NCBI GenBank assembly: GCA_963732905.1
Contig: CAVTBM010000001.1
Coordinates: forward strand, 310,001 to 374,000
From: DASQZK01 sp963732905
Lineage (GTDB): Bacteria; Bacteroidota; Bacteroidia; Bacteroidales; GCA-2748055
Length of the DNA: 64,000 nt
Reading direction: 5' to 3'
Part shown: in pieces, positions 51,440-60,760 of the stretch
How the letters are laid out: each line of letters begins with the position of its first letter
Position numbering within the stretch: position 1 is the stretch's first letter
Made by a program: the position numbers and the translations under genes
Notes under the pieces: model-generated
What the model was told of the DNA's origin: nothing
What the model saw: only the letters and a program-made list of their open reading frames with translations
Databases searched by the model: none

Positions 51440-52990
51440 ATGAGAACCTTTGCAATTTCTTTACTGTCTATCCTGCTGATCGGCCCGGTCTGGTCACAAA
51501 ACACCAGCATTGTGGATCTGGGCGCTAAGGGAGATGGAACAACCCTTAACACGAAAATTATTCAGCAAGCCATAGACAAGGTCCATGGCGCCGGCGGCGG
51601 TACGGTAGTAGTCCCTGAAGGCCGCTTCCTTACCGGCACCATCAACCTGAAATCGAATGTAAACCTTCACCTGGAGGAAAATGCCGTTATTCTCGGAAGC
51701 ACCGATCCGTACGACTACCCTTTTATGAAGGAAGTCCTGGTAAAAGGACAACCAGAGACTCAGAAACGAGGGGCGCTCATCGTTTGTGAAAATCAAAGCA
51801 ACGTGAAAATCTCCGGACCGGGGACCATTGACGGCCAGGGACGGGATCTGGCTCTGAATATTGACAGTCTCTTTTATGCAGGGAAACTGGATATCCAGTA
51901 TTACAATTTACGCAGGAAAAGGCCGGGAAGACGACCCGGGGATATCGTGTTTTACCAATGTGACCATGTAAGTGTGACAGGAGTGACGATCAGAAATTCA
52001 GGATCCTGGGTTCAGACATACGAGTTGTGTAAAAACCTGGTGATCGATCGCATCAGGGTTGAAAGTGACGCGTACTGGAACAACGACGGGATGGATATTG
52101 TGGATTGCGTCAACGTCCTGATCACCAACAGCTTTGTAAATTCGGCCGATGACGGGATCTGTCTGAAATCGGAAAATAAAGGCTTTCTCGACGATAGTAT
52201 CTATATCGCAAACTGCACGGTAAGGTCCAGCGCGAGCGCGGTTAAATTCGGGACAGCATCTGTAGGTGGGTTTAGAAATATCGTCATCAAACATATTTAC
52301 GTCTACGATACCTTCAGGTCAGCTATTGCCCTCGAATCAGTTGACGGAGGTATCCTGGAAAATGTACTGGTAGACAGTGTCATTGCCGTGAATACGGGAA
52401 ACCCGGTTTTTATCAGGCTTGGTCACCGGAATACAGACGATAGCGTTGGTGATCTCCGGAATGTCATCATCCGGAATATTCAGGTTGAGGTTCCCTATGG
52501 TCCTCCGGATCTGAAATACGAGATACGGGGACCGGAGCTGGATTTTTTTCATAATCCATTTCCTTCATCTATTGCAGGTATTCCTGGTCATCCGGTTGAG
52601 AATGTGACGCTTGAAAATATTCATATTTCCTATCCCGGCAGGGGAAACAAGGGCTATGCCATTCTTCCCGTGTACAGGCTGGAATCCGTTCCCGAGGTGG
52701 AAAGCGGATACCCGGAGTTCTCCATGTTCGGGGAACTCCCGGCTTGGGCCTTTTATGTGAGACATGTGAAGGGGCTTACCCTGAAGAACATCACCGTGAC
52801 AGCCGCCGAAAAGGACTACCGGCCTGCTTATGTCTTTGATGACGTGGAAAACCTCAGCCTGGATATGCTTACGATTTCAAAGGCAAACCTGAATCCACCG
52901 GTTGTTCTTAGGAAGGTGACCGGTGAAAAACTACAGAACATCAATACACCGGAATATACGGGTAAAAAAGTCAGGGTCATCGGGGAATGA
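51440..52990 (+). CDS. GH28 polygalacturonase-like enzyme, copy 1
   Basis: This secreted protein of about 516 residues has a right-handed beta-helix fold. Signs are VDLGAKGDGTTLNTKIIQQAID, GGGTVVVPEGRFLTG, NNDGMDIVDC and SADDGICLKSE with the catalytic Asp residues. The GHG motif of classical polygalacturonases is replaced (SVGGFRNI) and RIK is not seen, so an exo-acting or rhamnogalacturonan-type enzyme is more likely than an endo-polygalacturonase. The ATG at 51440 starts the signal peptide; an in-frame ATG at 51389 overlaps the previous gene. Paralogue of 55251-56804. Confidence 0.9.
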   Translation: MRTFAISLLSILLIGPVWSQNTSIVDLGAKGDGTTLNTKIIQQAIDKVHGAGGGTVVVPEGRFLTGTINLKSNVNLHLEENAVILGSTDPYDYPFMKEVLVKGQPETQKRGALIVCENQSNVKISGPGTIDGQGRDLALNIDSLFYAGKLDIQYYNLRRKRPGRRPGDIVFYQCDHVSVTGVTIRNSGSWVQTYELCKNLVIDRIRVESDAYWNNDGMDIVDCVNVLITNSFVNSADDGICLKSENKGFLDDSIYIANCTVRSSASAVKFGTASVGGFRNIVIKHIYVYDTFRSAIALESVDGGILENVLVDSVIAVNTGNPVFIRLGHRNTDDSVGDLRNVIIRNIQVEVPYGPPDLKYEIRGPELDFFHNPFPSSIAGIPGHPVENVTLENIHISYPGRGNKGYAILPVYRLESVPEVESGYPEFSMFGELPAWAFYVRHVKGLTLKNITVTAAEKDYRPAYVFDDVENLSLDMLTISKANLNPPVVLRKVTGEKLQNINTPEYTGKKVRVIGE

Positions 52991-53049
52991 GTTTACTGCC
53001 TGAATATCACGGTTTCTTAATAAACGATCAATGAATTTTAATCACTGCC

Positions 53050-55239
53050 ATGAAAAATCCGAAGTCGCTATTTTTGCCGGTTATAATGCTTTTTGTCCTG
53101 TTTCAGACGGGCTGTAATACAAAGACAAGGCAGGATCTTCAATATGTCCCCCGATTTGAGGACGTCAGCCATCCTGAAATCGGGTACTGGTTTATCTCTC
53201 CGGATTTGTTGGTCAATGAGCGGTATATGCAGGAACTGGACACCATCATTCATCAGTGTCCTTATACCCTTGTATTTCTGACCGCCAGGGCAGGAGCTGA
53301 TTTCTATGATGAGCAAACTATGCATCCGGTATTCAAAAAGATAGTGGAAAAGGCTCATAAAAACGGATTGAAAGTGGGCCTTCAGCTCTGGGGTAATTAC
53401 AACGACAAAACCATTGAGGAGTCTCAACGGATGATCGTAGGTAATGAAGTGGAACTCGATCTGTCGGGAAGGGCCACCGTTACAGTAAAAGCGGAATTTA
53501 TCAGGTTCCCCGACCGTTTACTGAAAACAGACCTGTTTAAAGTCTATGCCTTCAGGAAAACATCAGAGGGCTTTTATGATCCGGCGACCTTAACAGACAT
53601 CACAGGCAGATGTAAAACTGTCCTGCCTTCCAAAGACAGAGTAGTGGTGAAAATTGAGGGCGGCAAAGATATGAAAGGGCTGACGGCCTTCATCATGGTC
53701 CAGGAATATTGCAGCCAGAGCAGCATGTGGGGCAATGTTGAGATCGACGGTTTTGTAAACGCGATGAAAAATTATGCCGATGTGCATTTTGATGGCTTTG
53801 CCCTGGATGAATACGGGAACAAATTCGTGGAACGTATCCCTGTTGATGAGGCTGGCCACCCCTTCAGGGGCCGGTGGTATTCAACGGCTATGTCGGATTC
53901 TTTCAGGCAGGCCACCGGAAAATCACTGGAAAAGACACTTTTTGACAGCCGCTATGCCCCGGAAGGCAAATCTGAAATGAGGGCTCTAGCCATCAATCAA
54001 TACATGGATTTTATGCGACGTGGAGCATTGCGGGTGGAAACAGCGGTATATAATAAATCACGGGAGATATTCGGCACGGATATTTTTAACGGGATCCACA
54101 GTACATACCATAACCATCTGACAAATGATGAGATATGGGCAAACGGCATCGACTGGTGGACCGAACCCCGTAAATATGGACAAACGGATGAGAAGACTTC
54201 CACTCCCGTACAGATGGGAATAGCCATGGCACACCCGATGAATGCCATGTACAATCAATATTATGACAAGGTATTTCCGCCCGTTGAAGAAAAAGCGCTT
54301 AAGGATCTTAGATATGGTATCCGGACACACTATCATGCCATGCATGATCTGCGGCCAAACCGTTTCGATCTCCTCCGGCCGGAAGCCATAAAGGGTATCA
54401 ATGATGTTGAACGCTGTTCAAGGCTTCTGAACAGGTTCAATCCGTCATTGCCCAGGATTCATCTGCTCGTAGTATTTGGGATGGAGGCTCTGGAAAACTG
54501 GTACCCTGATGAAGCCAACCGCGGAGTATATGACATTAACGGCAACCTGGATATTGAGTCAAAAGTGATTGAAATATGGAATGCCGGTTATCTGAATGCC
54601 CTGGTGCCATCCGATCTTATCAACAACCACACCCTGACGATTGGAGAAGAAGGTAAACCGGTACTGAACGGACACACCTTTGATGCTGTTCTATATCTGT
54701 ATCCCCAGTATGCAAAAGAAAGTGAACTTCAGTTTTTGGAAAACTACGAGAAACAAGGTGGTAAACTTATGATCGAAGGCTCTGCAGATCACGATTTTGA
54801 TGCCAACGATATTTCCGGCAGATACAAGGCCATATATGAAAAGGCGACTGTACAGGGCTATTCGGTGCAAGCCCTTCCAAAACTGGGTTTGCAGAAAGAT
54901 CTTCTGCCGGATGGTTGTGAAAACGAAGACGGATCTTTTGTTTTTACGGATCTGCCTTCACTTAAAACGGATACATCGGCTGTATTCAAAATTAACGTAG
55001 ATGGCGTAACCTGGTCAGGAAGATATAAGGGACTTGCTGTCATCAAAGCAGATAAGGCTTCAGGCCTACAAAAATTTGCAGCTTCCGGATTCATGGATCT
55101 GAAGAAGAATGGGAAAGTGATGCTTCGTTTCCCTGAACCGGTGGATATTTTTCTTACCGTAAGGGCCGACAGCATCAGCATGATGCTGGCAGACAGTACA
55201 CGGTCACTAAAACCTTTGACGAACAAATTAACGAAATAA
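53050..55239 (+). CDS. Unrecognised lipoprotein, candidate glycosidase, paralogue A
   Basis: This 729-residue lipoprotein (lipobox QTGC, C22) opens with a barrel-like region: IGYWFISPDLL, YTLVFLTARAGADFYD, KNGLKVGLQLWGNY. Next come an inserted beta domain (about residues 135-225), FDGFALDEYGN with adjacent acids D253-E254, and RYAPEGKSEMRALAINQYMDFM. A Rossmann-like later part (HLLVVFGMEALENWYPDE, TFDAVLYLYPQYAKESE, GGKLMIEGSADHDF) resembles the second domain of GH42-type enzymes. I cannot assign a family. A clear paralogue is at 60761-62932, and both sit in the enzyme operon. Confidence 0.8.
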   Translation: MKNPKSLFLPVIMLFVLFQTGCNTKTRQDLQYVPRFEDVSHPEIGYWFISPDLLVNERYMQELDTIIHQCPYTLVFLTARAGADFYDEQTMHPVFKKIVEKAHKNGLKVGLQLWGNYNDKTIEESQRMIVGNEVELDLSGRATVTVKAEFIRFPDRLLKTDLFKVYAFRKTSEGFYDPATLTDITGRCKTVLPSKDRVVVKIEGGKDMKGLTAFIMVQEYCSQSSMWGNVEIDGFVNAMKNYADVHFDGFALDEYGNKFVERIPVDEAGHPFRGRWYSTAMSDSFRQATGKSLEKTLFDSRYAPEGKSEMRALAINQYMDFMRRGALRVETAVYNKSREIFGTDIFNGIHSTYHNHLTNDEIWANGIDWWTEPRKYGQTDEKTSTPVQMGIAMAHPMNAMYNQYYDKVFPPVEEKALKDLRYGIRTHYHAMHDLRPNRFDLLRPEAIKGINDVERCSRLLNRFNPSLPRIHLLVVFGMEALENWYPDEANRGVYDINGNLDIESKVIEIWNAGYLNALVPSDLINNHTLTIGEEGKPVLNGHTFDAVLYLYPQYAKESELQFLENYEKQGGKLMIEGSADHDFDANDISGRYKAIYEKATVQGYSVQALPKLGLQKDLLPDGCENEDGSFVFTDLPSLKTDTSAVFKINVDGVTWSGRYKGLAVIKADKASGLQKFAASGFMDLKKNGKVMLRFPEPVDIFLTVRADSISMMLADSTRSLKPLTNKLTK

Positions 55240-55250
55240 AACAGACAGAT

Positions 55251-56804
55251 ATGAAATTCACAAGATTACTGAAAACGGCGTGTTTTTGCCTGATATACGG
55301 AGTGTATCTGACTTCTTTTGCTTTGCAGGCAGCAGATAGCACGAATTTTTATAATGTGAAGGATTACGGGGCGAAGGGTGATGGGATCACTTACGATACC
55401 AAAACCATTAATGCTGCTGTTGAAGCCGCATCAGCAGCAGGAGGCGGCACCGTGTTTTTCCCGTCAGGTAATTATCTGACCGGCGCCATTCACCTGGATA
55501 ATAATATCAACTTATTCATCGACCGTGGCGCAAAAATTATCGCTGCACCGGCAGAGGCTTCTTCGGAATATGATGTTTCAGAACCGGCCGTAAATGACAA
55601 GTACCAGGATTTCGGTCACAGTCATTTCCATAACAGCCTGATCTGGGGCGAACACCTCCACGACATCTCCATCACCGGCGGTGGGATGATCTGGGGAAAA
55701 GGGCTTGTCAAAGGATATAAAGGAAAGAAAGAGGAGTTCAACTTACCGAATAAATCCATAGCGCTGTTTTCATGCCGTAACGTGATTATCAGGGATATTA
55801 CCATCACTTATGGCGGATGGTTCGGCATCCTGGCCACCGGGGTCGATAATCTTACCATCGACAATCTGATCCTGGATACGAACCGCGACGGGATGGATAT
55901 CGACTGTTGTCACAATGTGCATGTATCGAACTGCACCGTCAATTCTCCCGGGGATGACGGGATCTGTCTGAAAAGTTCCTTTGCACTGGGTTACCGGCGC
56001 TCCACTGAAAATGTGACGATCACGAATTGCATGTTAAGTGGCTATGCCGTGGGGAGTCTGCTGGACGGAACCTATAAAAGGGAGGTGAAAAACGGGAACG
56101 GGCCTACCGGCCGTATTAAATTTGGCACCGAATCAAACGGAGGATTTAAGAATATCACCATTTCCAATTGCGTGTTCGATTATTGCCGTGGTCTGGCACT
56201 CGAAACAGTTGACGGTGCTTCCCTGGAAGATGTGACCATTTCCAATATTACCATGCGCGACGTTTCCAATTCACCTATTTTCATCCGCCTCGGCGCCAGG
56301 ATGCGGGCGCCCGACAGCCTTAAGATCGGCGTCTGCAGGAGGATCATCATTAGTAATGTAGTAATATATAATGCGTTTGACAGCAAGTCGGCATCCCTTA
56401 TCACCGGGATCCCCGGACATGATATTGAAGACCTGGAAATCAGCCATGTTCACATTTACTATAAGGGCGGAGGCACTGAAGACATGGCTAAGGTTAAACT
56501 GGCTGAAGATGAGAAAAGGTACCCGGAACCTTATAAGTTCGGGACCATTCCTGCCTATGGTTTCTATATCAGGCATGTTAAGAACCTGGAAATGAACGAT
56601 GTGTCTGTGAGCTTTTTACAGGACGATGCAAGGCCGCCATTTATATTAGAGGATGTTAAAGGTGCCACCTTCCGGAATGTCAAAGCAGGTAGGATGCCCG
56701 GCGTGCCCTTTTTCAGGCTGGACAGTATCCGGGATTTGACCATCCGGAATTTCACCGGACTAAATGATGTTCAGATTGAACAGGCTGACCATAAAACCTT
56801 ATAA
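55251..56804 (+). CDS. GH28 polygalacturonase-like enzyme, copy 2
   Basis: This 517-residue secreted beta-helix protein is a paralogue of the GH28 at 51440. The pieces NVKDYGAKGDGITYDTKTIN, NRDGMDIDCCHNV and SPGDDGICLKSSF are present. As in copy 1, GHG is replaced (ESNGGFKNI) and a FIRLGAR segment follows. A cleavable signal ends near LQAAD. The two copies may act on different linkages or different degrees of sulfation. It starts 11 bases after paralogue A of the unrecognised lipoproteins. Confidence 0.9.
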   Translation: MKFTRLLKTACFCLIYGVYLTSFALQAADSTNFYNVKDYGAKGDGITYDTKTINAAVEAASAAGGGTVFFPSGNYLTGAIHLDNNINLFIDRGAKIIAAPAEASSEYDVSEPAVNDKYQDFGHSHFHNSLIWGEHLHDISITGGGMIWGKGLVKGYKGKKEEFNLPNKSIALFSCRNVIIRDITITYGGWFGILATGVDNLTIDNLILDTNRDGMDIDCCHNVHVSNCTVNSPGDDGICLKSSFALGYRRSTENVTITNCMLSGYAVGSLLDGTYKREVKNGNGPTGRIKFGTESNGGFKNITISNCVFDYCRGLALETVDGASLEDVTISNITMRDVSNSPIFIRLGARMRAPDSLKIGVCRRIIISNVVIYNAFDSKSASLITGIPGHDIEDLEISHVHIYYKGGGTEDMAKVKLAEDEKRYPEPYKFGTIPAYGFYIRHVKNLEMNDVSVSFLQDDARPPFILEDVKGATFRNVKAGRMPGVPFFRLDSIRDLTIRNFTGLNDVQIEQADHKTL

Positions 56805-56881
56805 CCGGTTAGTGCCAAAACTTCACATTCAATGTGGCAGGGATGAGTACGGTATATAGAAGACCATAAAAATATTCTGCT

Positions 56882-58378
56882 ATGAAAACACCGATAATTC
56901 TGGTTCTTATTACAGCACTGACTTGTGGCTGCTGGAGGTCGCAGAAACCTGAAGGGCCTTACTTTGCCACAGGTATTAAGATTGGAGAAGTTACGGATCA
57001 CCAGGCCATCGTCTGGGCCAGGCTGACCCGCAATGCGGAACGGCTGAGTGATTCAGCGCCTATCCCTGTCATCCTGTACAGGAATCCTGTATCCGGTCTG
57101 TTCGGTCCTAAACCGGACCATGAATCGCGTCCTGACCTGGAACCAAAGGTGGAATATCCGGCAGGCACGAATATCCATACCATTGCAGGGGCAGTTCCCG
57201 GAGCTCCGGGTGAAGTCCGTTTTTTGTGGCGTTCCGGCGGCAATGCCTGGAATGAATCTCCCTGGCAGACGGTCAATACCCAGCATGATTTTACAACACA
57301 ATATATTTTGGATGATCTGACACCGGGTACTCATTATGAGCTGAGAGTTGAAGCCCGGCCGCCGGACTGCAGGCCGGTTTCGGATACCCTCAGCGGGTCA
57401 TTTGAAACTGCGCCGGCACCGGATGTCAGTGCAGATGTGAGGTTCATGGCAGTCACCGGTCAGGCTTATCCCGACCGCGATGACGGAAGCAACGGCTTTA
57501 AGATCTATAAAGCCATGCTGGCCCAGAATCCTGATTTCTTCGTTCATACGGGCGATATTGTTTACTATGATCAGTATGCCAAAAATGTGGCACTGGCACG
57601 CTGGCACTGGCAGCGAATGTACAGCTTCCCCGACCTGGTGGCTTTTCACCGGAAGGTAGACAGTTATTTCGAAAAAGATGACCACGACACCTGGATGAAC
57701 GATTGCTGGCCTACCATGCGAACAAGATTCATGGGCGATTTCACCTTTGAGGAGGGACAGCAGATCTTCCTGGATGAGGTGCCGATGAGTACCAGGACTT
57801 ACCGCACCTACCGGTGGGGAAAAGACCTCCAGGTATGGCTGGTGGAAGGTCGCGACAACCGCGTGTCGAACGATATGCCCGATGGGCCCGGGAAAACCAT
57901 CTGGGGAGAAGAACAGCTGGAATGGTTTGAAAACACCGTGGATACATCAACGGCAACATTTCGTATCCTGATTTCGCCCACACCAATTGTCGGTCCCGAC
58001 CGTCCCCAAAAAGATGACAATTATGCCAACAGCGGATTTGGGTATGAAGGGCAAAAGATCCGCGATTTCATTGCACGTCATCCCCGCATGTATGTCGTGA
58101 CAGGCGACCGGCACTGGCAGTATGTGTCAAAAGACGATAAAACCGGGATCCTCGAATTCAGCACCGGCCCTGAAAGTGATCAGCATGCCGGCGGATGGAA
58201 ACAGGGCGATAAAAGGCCCGAACATCTGTATCTGAATGTCGTCGGGGGTTATCTCGAAGTTTACGTTTTTCATAAAGATAAGAAACCGGAAATCGTATTC
58301 CGCCATCATGATGTCGATGGAAAGATTCTGTTTGAATATAACCCGGAAGAGGATGAAGGAAGGAGAAAGACAAATTAA
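56882..58378 (+). CDS. PhoD-like metallophosphoesterase lipoprotein
   Basis: This 498-residue lipoprotein (lipobox TCGC, C17) begins with the PhoD N-terminal beta domain (GIKIGEVTDHQAIVWARLTR). The metallophosphoesterase core follows: TGQAYPDRDDG, FVHTGDIVYYDQ, KDDHDTWMND, EGRDNRVSND and VTGDRHWQYVS. KDDHD replaces the usual W-D-D-H-E. Such enzymes cleave phosphomonoesters or diesters with metal ions. Within a sulfatase-rich PUL it may remove phosphate or another anionic group from the glycan. Confidence 0.85.
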   Translation: MKTPIILVLITALTCGCWRSQKPEGPYFATGIKIGEVTDHQAIVWARLTRNAERLSDSAPIPVILYRNPVSGLFGPKPDHESRPDLEPKVEYPAGTNIHTIAGAVPGAPGEVRFLWRSGGNAWNESPWQTVNTQHDFTTQYILDDLTPGTHYELRVEARPPDCRPVSDTLSGSFETAPAPDVSADVRFMAVTGQAYPDRDDGSNGFKIYKAMLAQNPDFFVHTGDIVYYDQYAKNVALARWHWQRMYSFPDLVAFHRKVDSYFEKDDHDTWMNDCWPTMRTRFMGDFTFEEGQQIFLDEVPMSTRTYRTYRWGKDLQVWLVEGRDNRVSNDMPDGPGKTIWGEEQLEWFENTVDTSTATFRILISPTPIVGPDRPQKDDNYANSGFGYEGQKIRDFIARHPRMYVVTGDRHWQYVSKDDKTGILEFSTGPESDQHAGGWKQGDKRPEHLYLNVVGGYLEVYVFHKDKKPEIVFRHHDVDGKILFEYNPEEDEGRRKTN

Positions 58379-58423
58379 AATTTAATTGAAGAATAGTACG
58401 GATTCAAAATATAAATTCATCAA

Positions 58424-60712
58424 ATGGTAAATTATCAGTCATTCAGGATTTCAGCCGTGATACTTTTTTTCCTTTCATTCATCCCTGAATTTTCGGCTAA
58501 CGGAACAGACAGTCCGACAGGTTTGAGCATTAACTTCCTGACAGGTGCAGATCAGGTTTTTCTGAACGGTTACCCTGCAAATACTTTGCTTGATCAGGCA
58601 TTGCCCGGACATGAAAATTACGAGTTTGCCGAAATTGCACAGGAACGGCCATTCTTCGGATGGATCGTTAATTCCGGCCAGAATAACACCCTTCAGACGG
58701 CTTACCGTATCCTTGTGGCATCAGAACGGGAGAAAATTTCAGCCGACACGGGTGATTTCTGGGATTCCGGAAAAGTGGACAGCGATCAGTCTGTCAACGT
58801 CAATTATCAGGGAAAACCGCTCAGTCCCGGTACTGTTTACTACTGGAAGGTGAAAACCTGGGACAACCATGGTGTTGAGTCAGACTTTTCCCGGGTTGAA
58901 ATGTTCAGAACGGCATCGGGGATGACAGGATATGCAACAGCCCGTTATCCGCTTCAGAAGCAGGATCAAAATCCGAAAACGATCAGACCGCTCTCACCCG
59001 GACTTACCTTTGTTGATTTTGGAAAGGATGCTTTCGGCCGGTTACGACTGAATCTTTACGGCAAGCCCGGCGCCGGAGCCATTACGATCCGGATGGGTGA
59101 AGCAATGAAAGACGGGAGGGTTAACCAGGATCCCGGTGGTTCAATACGGTATTCAGAATATAACCTCGCGCTGAAAGACGGATGGAACACATACATCATC
59201 GCTATCCGGCCGGATAAAAGGAATACCAGCCCGGGAGCCATGAAAATGCCTGAATACACGGGTGATGTGACGCCGTTCCGGTATTGTGAGATTGAAGGGT
59301 ATGAGCTGCCCCTTCATACTTCTGATATCGTCAGGGAAATAACCTTTTATCCTTTTGATGAAACGGATTCGTATTTTCATAGTTCCGATACCGTGCTGAA
59401 CCAGGTCTGGGAACTGTGCAAGTATACCATGAAGGCGACGTCTTTCACCGGTACTTTCGTTGACGGCGACCGGGAGCGGATACCCTATGAAGCCGATGCC
59501 ATGATCAATCAGCTCGGGCTTTATGGTGTCGAACGTGATTACAGCATGGCAAGACATACGTTGGAGTACCTTACGTTTCATGCCACATGGCCTACCGAGT
59601 GGATATTGCAGACTGAACTGATCGCCTGGCAGGACTATATGTATACCGGAAATACGGAATTTCTCTCAAAATACTATGATGAACTGAAGGCGAAAGCAAT
59701 GATGCCACTGGAGGACCAGTTCGGTTTTATTAGCACCCGTACCGGTAAAGTGACACCTGAACTGCTTGCATCCATACATCTTAACTCGGAGCTTCGCGAC
59801 ATTGTCGACTGGCCTCATTCCGGAATATTAGGGCTGAATAAGAGCGAAGCCGGTGAAACCGACGGCTTTGTCTTTGAAGATGTCAACACGGTCGTAAATG
59901 CGTATTATTACAAGGCACTGGAGATCATGTCGGAAGTGGCCGGAATCCTGGGGAAAACTACCGACAGCACCAGCTTTGCCCTGCATGCCAAAAGTTTGAA
60001 AAAATCGTTCGGCTCGTTTTTGTTTGACAAAAGAAGAAAGGTATATATCGACGGTATTGGGACGGATCATGCCTCCCTTCATGCCAACATGTTCCCTCTG
60101 GCTTTCGGGCTGGTTCCCGGAAAGTATGATGATCAGATCCTGGAGTTTATACAGTCGAGAGGCATGGCAGCCAGTGTTTATGGCGCGCAGATCCTGCTGG
60201 ATGCATTATACGACCATGGCGATCCGCAGTACGCACTCGACCTGTTAACATCCACATCCGACCGCAGCTGGTATAATATGATCCGGGCCGGTTCGACCAT
60301 CACCATGGAAGCCTGGGATAACAAATACAAGCCCAACCAGGACTGGAACCATGCCTGGGGAGCAGCACCGGCAAACATCATCCCGCGAAAGCTGATGGGT
60401 GTAGAACCTCTTGAACCGGGATTTCGCAAAATCAGGATCAAACCGCAACCCGGCAATCTGGATTCGGCCGAAATAAAGTGTCCCACCATACGTGGCCCGG
60501 TGCTGGTTTCCCTGAGGAATGAAGCCGGACATACCTTCAGCATGAAGGTTACCACGCCAGCCAATACCCTGGCGGATGTGTATCTCCCTTTCTGGTCACG
60601 GTCACAAAAGGTTACCGCCGACGGCATGCCGGTATCCTTCAAACCGGAAGGAGATTTCGTGATTATCAGAAATACGGGCTCCGGCACACATTCTTACATG
60701 GTAGATCTCTGA
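58424..60712 (+). CDS. GH78 alpha-L-rhamnosidase
   Basis: This 762-residue secreted protein has N-terminal beta domains (TAYRILVASE, GTVYYWKVKTWDNHGVESDFS, FVDFGKDAFGRLRLNL) and a C-terminal (alpha/alpha)6 barrel with DGDRERIPYEADA near residues 347-359, the hallmark of GH78 with its acidic catalytic residues. WYNMIRAGSTITMEAWD and NHAWGAAPANIIPRKLMGVEP complete the barrel. It is shorter than many family members, which often carry extra domains. It would remove terminal rhamnose from the PUL glycan. Confidence 0.92.
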   Translation: MVNYQSFRISAVILFFLSFIPEFSANGTDSPTGLSINFLTGADQVFLNGYPANTLLDQALPGHENYEFAEIAQERPFFGWIVNSGQNNTLQTAYRILVASEREKISADTGDFWDSGKVDSDQSVNVNYQGKPLSPGTVYYWKVKTWDNHGVESDFSRVEMFRTASGMTGYATARYPLQKQDQNPKTIRPLSPGLTFVDFGKDAFGRLRLNLYGKPGAGAITIRMGEAMKDGRVNQDPGGSIRYSEYNLALKDGWNTYIIAIRPDKRNTSPGAMKMPEYTGDVTPFRYCEIEGYELPLHTSDIVREITFYPFDETDSYFHSSDTVLNQVWELCKYTMKATSFTGTFVDGDRERIPYEADAMINQLGLYGVERDYSMARHTLEYLTFHATWPTEWILQTELIAWQDYMYTGNTEFLSKYYDELKAKAMMPLEDQFGFISTRTGKVTPELLASIHLNSELRDIVDWPHSGILGLNKSEAGETDGFVFEDVNTVVNAYYYKALEIMSEVAGILGKTTDSTSFALHAKSLKKSFGSFLFDKRRKVYIDGIGTDHASLHANMFPLAFGLVPGKYDDQILEFIQSRGMAASVYGAQILLDALYDHGDPQYALDLLTSTSDRSWYNMIRAGSTITMEAWDNKYKPNQDWNHAWGAAPANIIPRKLMGVEPLEPGFRKIRIKPQPGNLDSAEIKCPTIRGPVLVSLRNEAGHTFSMKVTTPANTLADVYLPFWSRSQKVTADGMPVSFKPEGDFVIIRNTGSGTHSYMVDL

Positions 60713-60760
60713 TAAATAATCAGAACAGGTAAAATATGACATATAAAATCTTATCATAAA

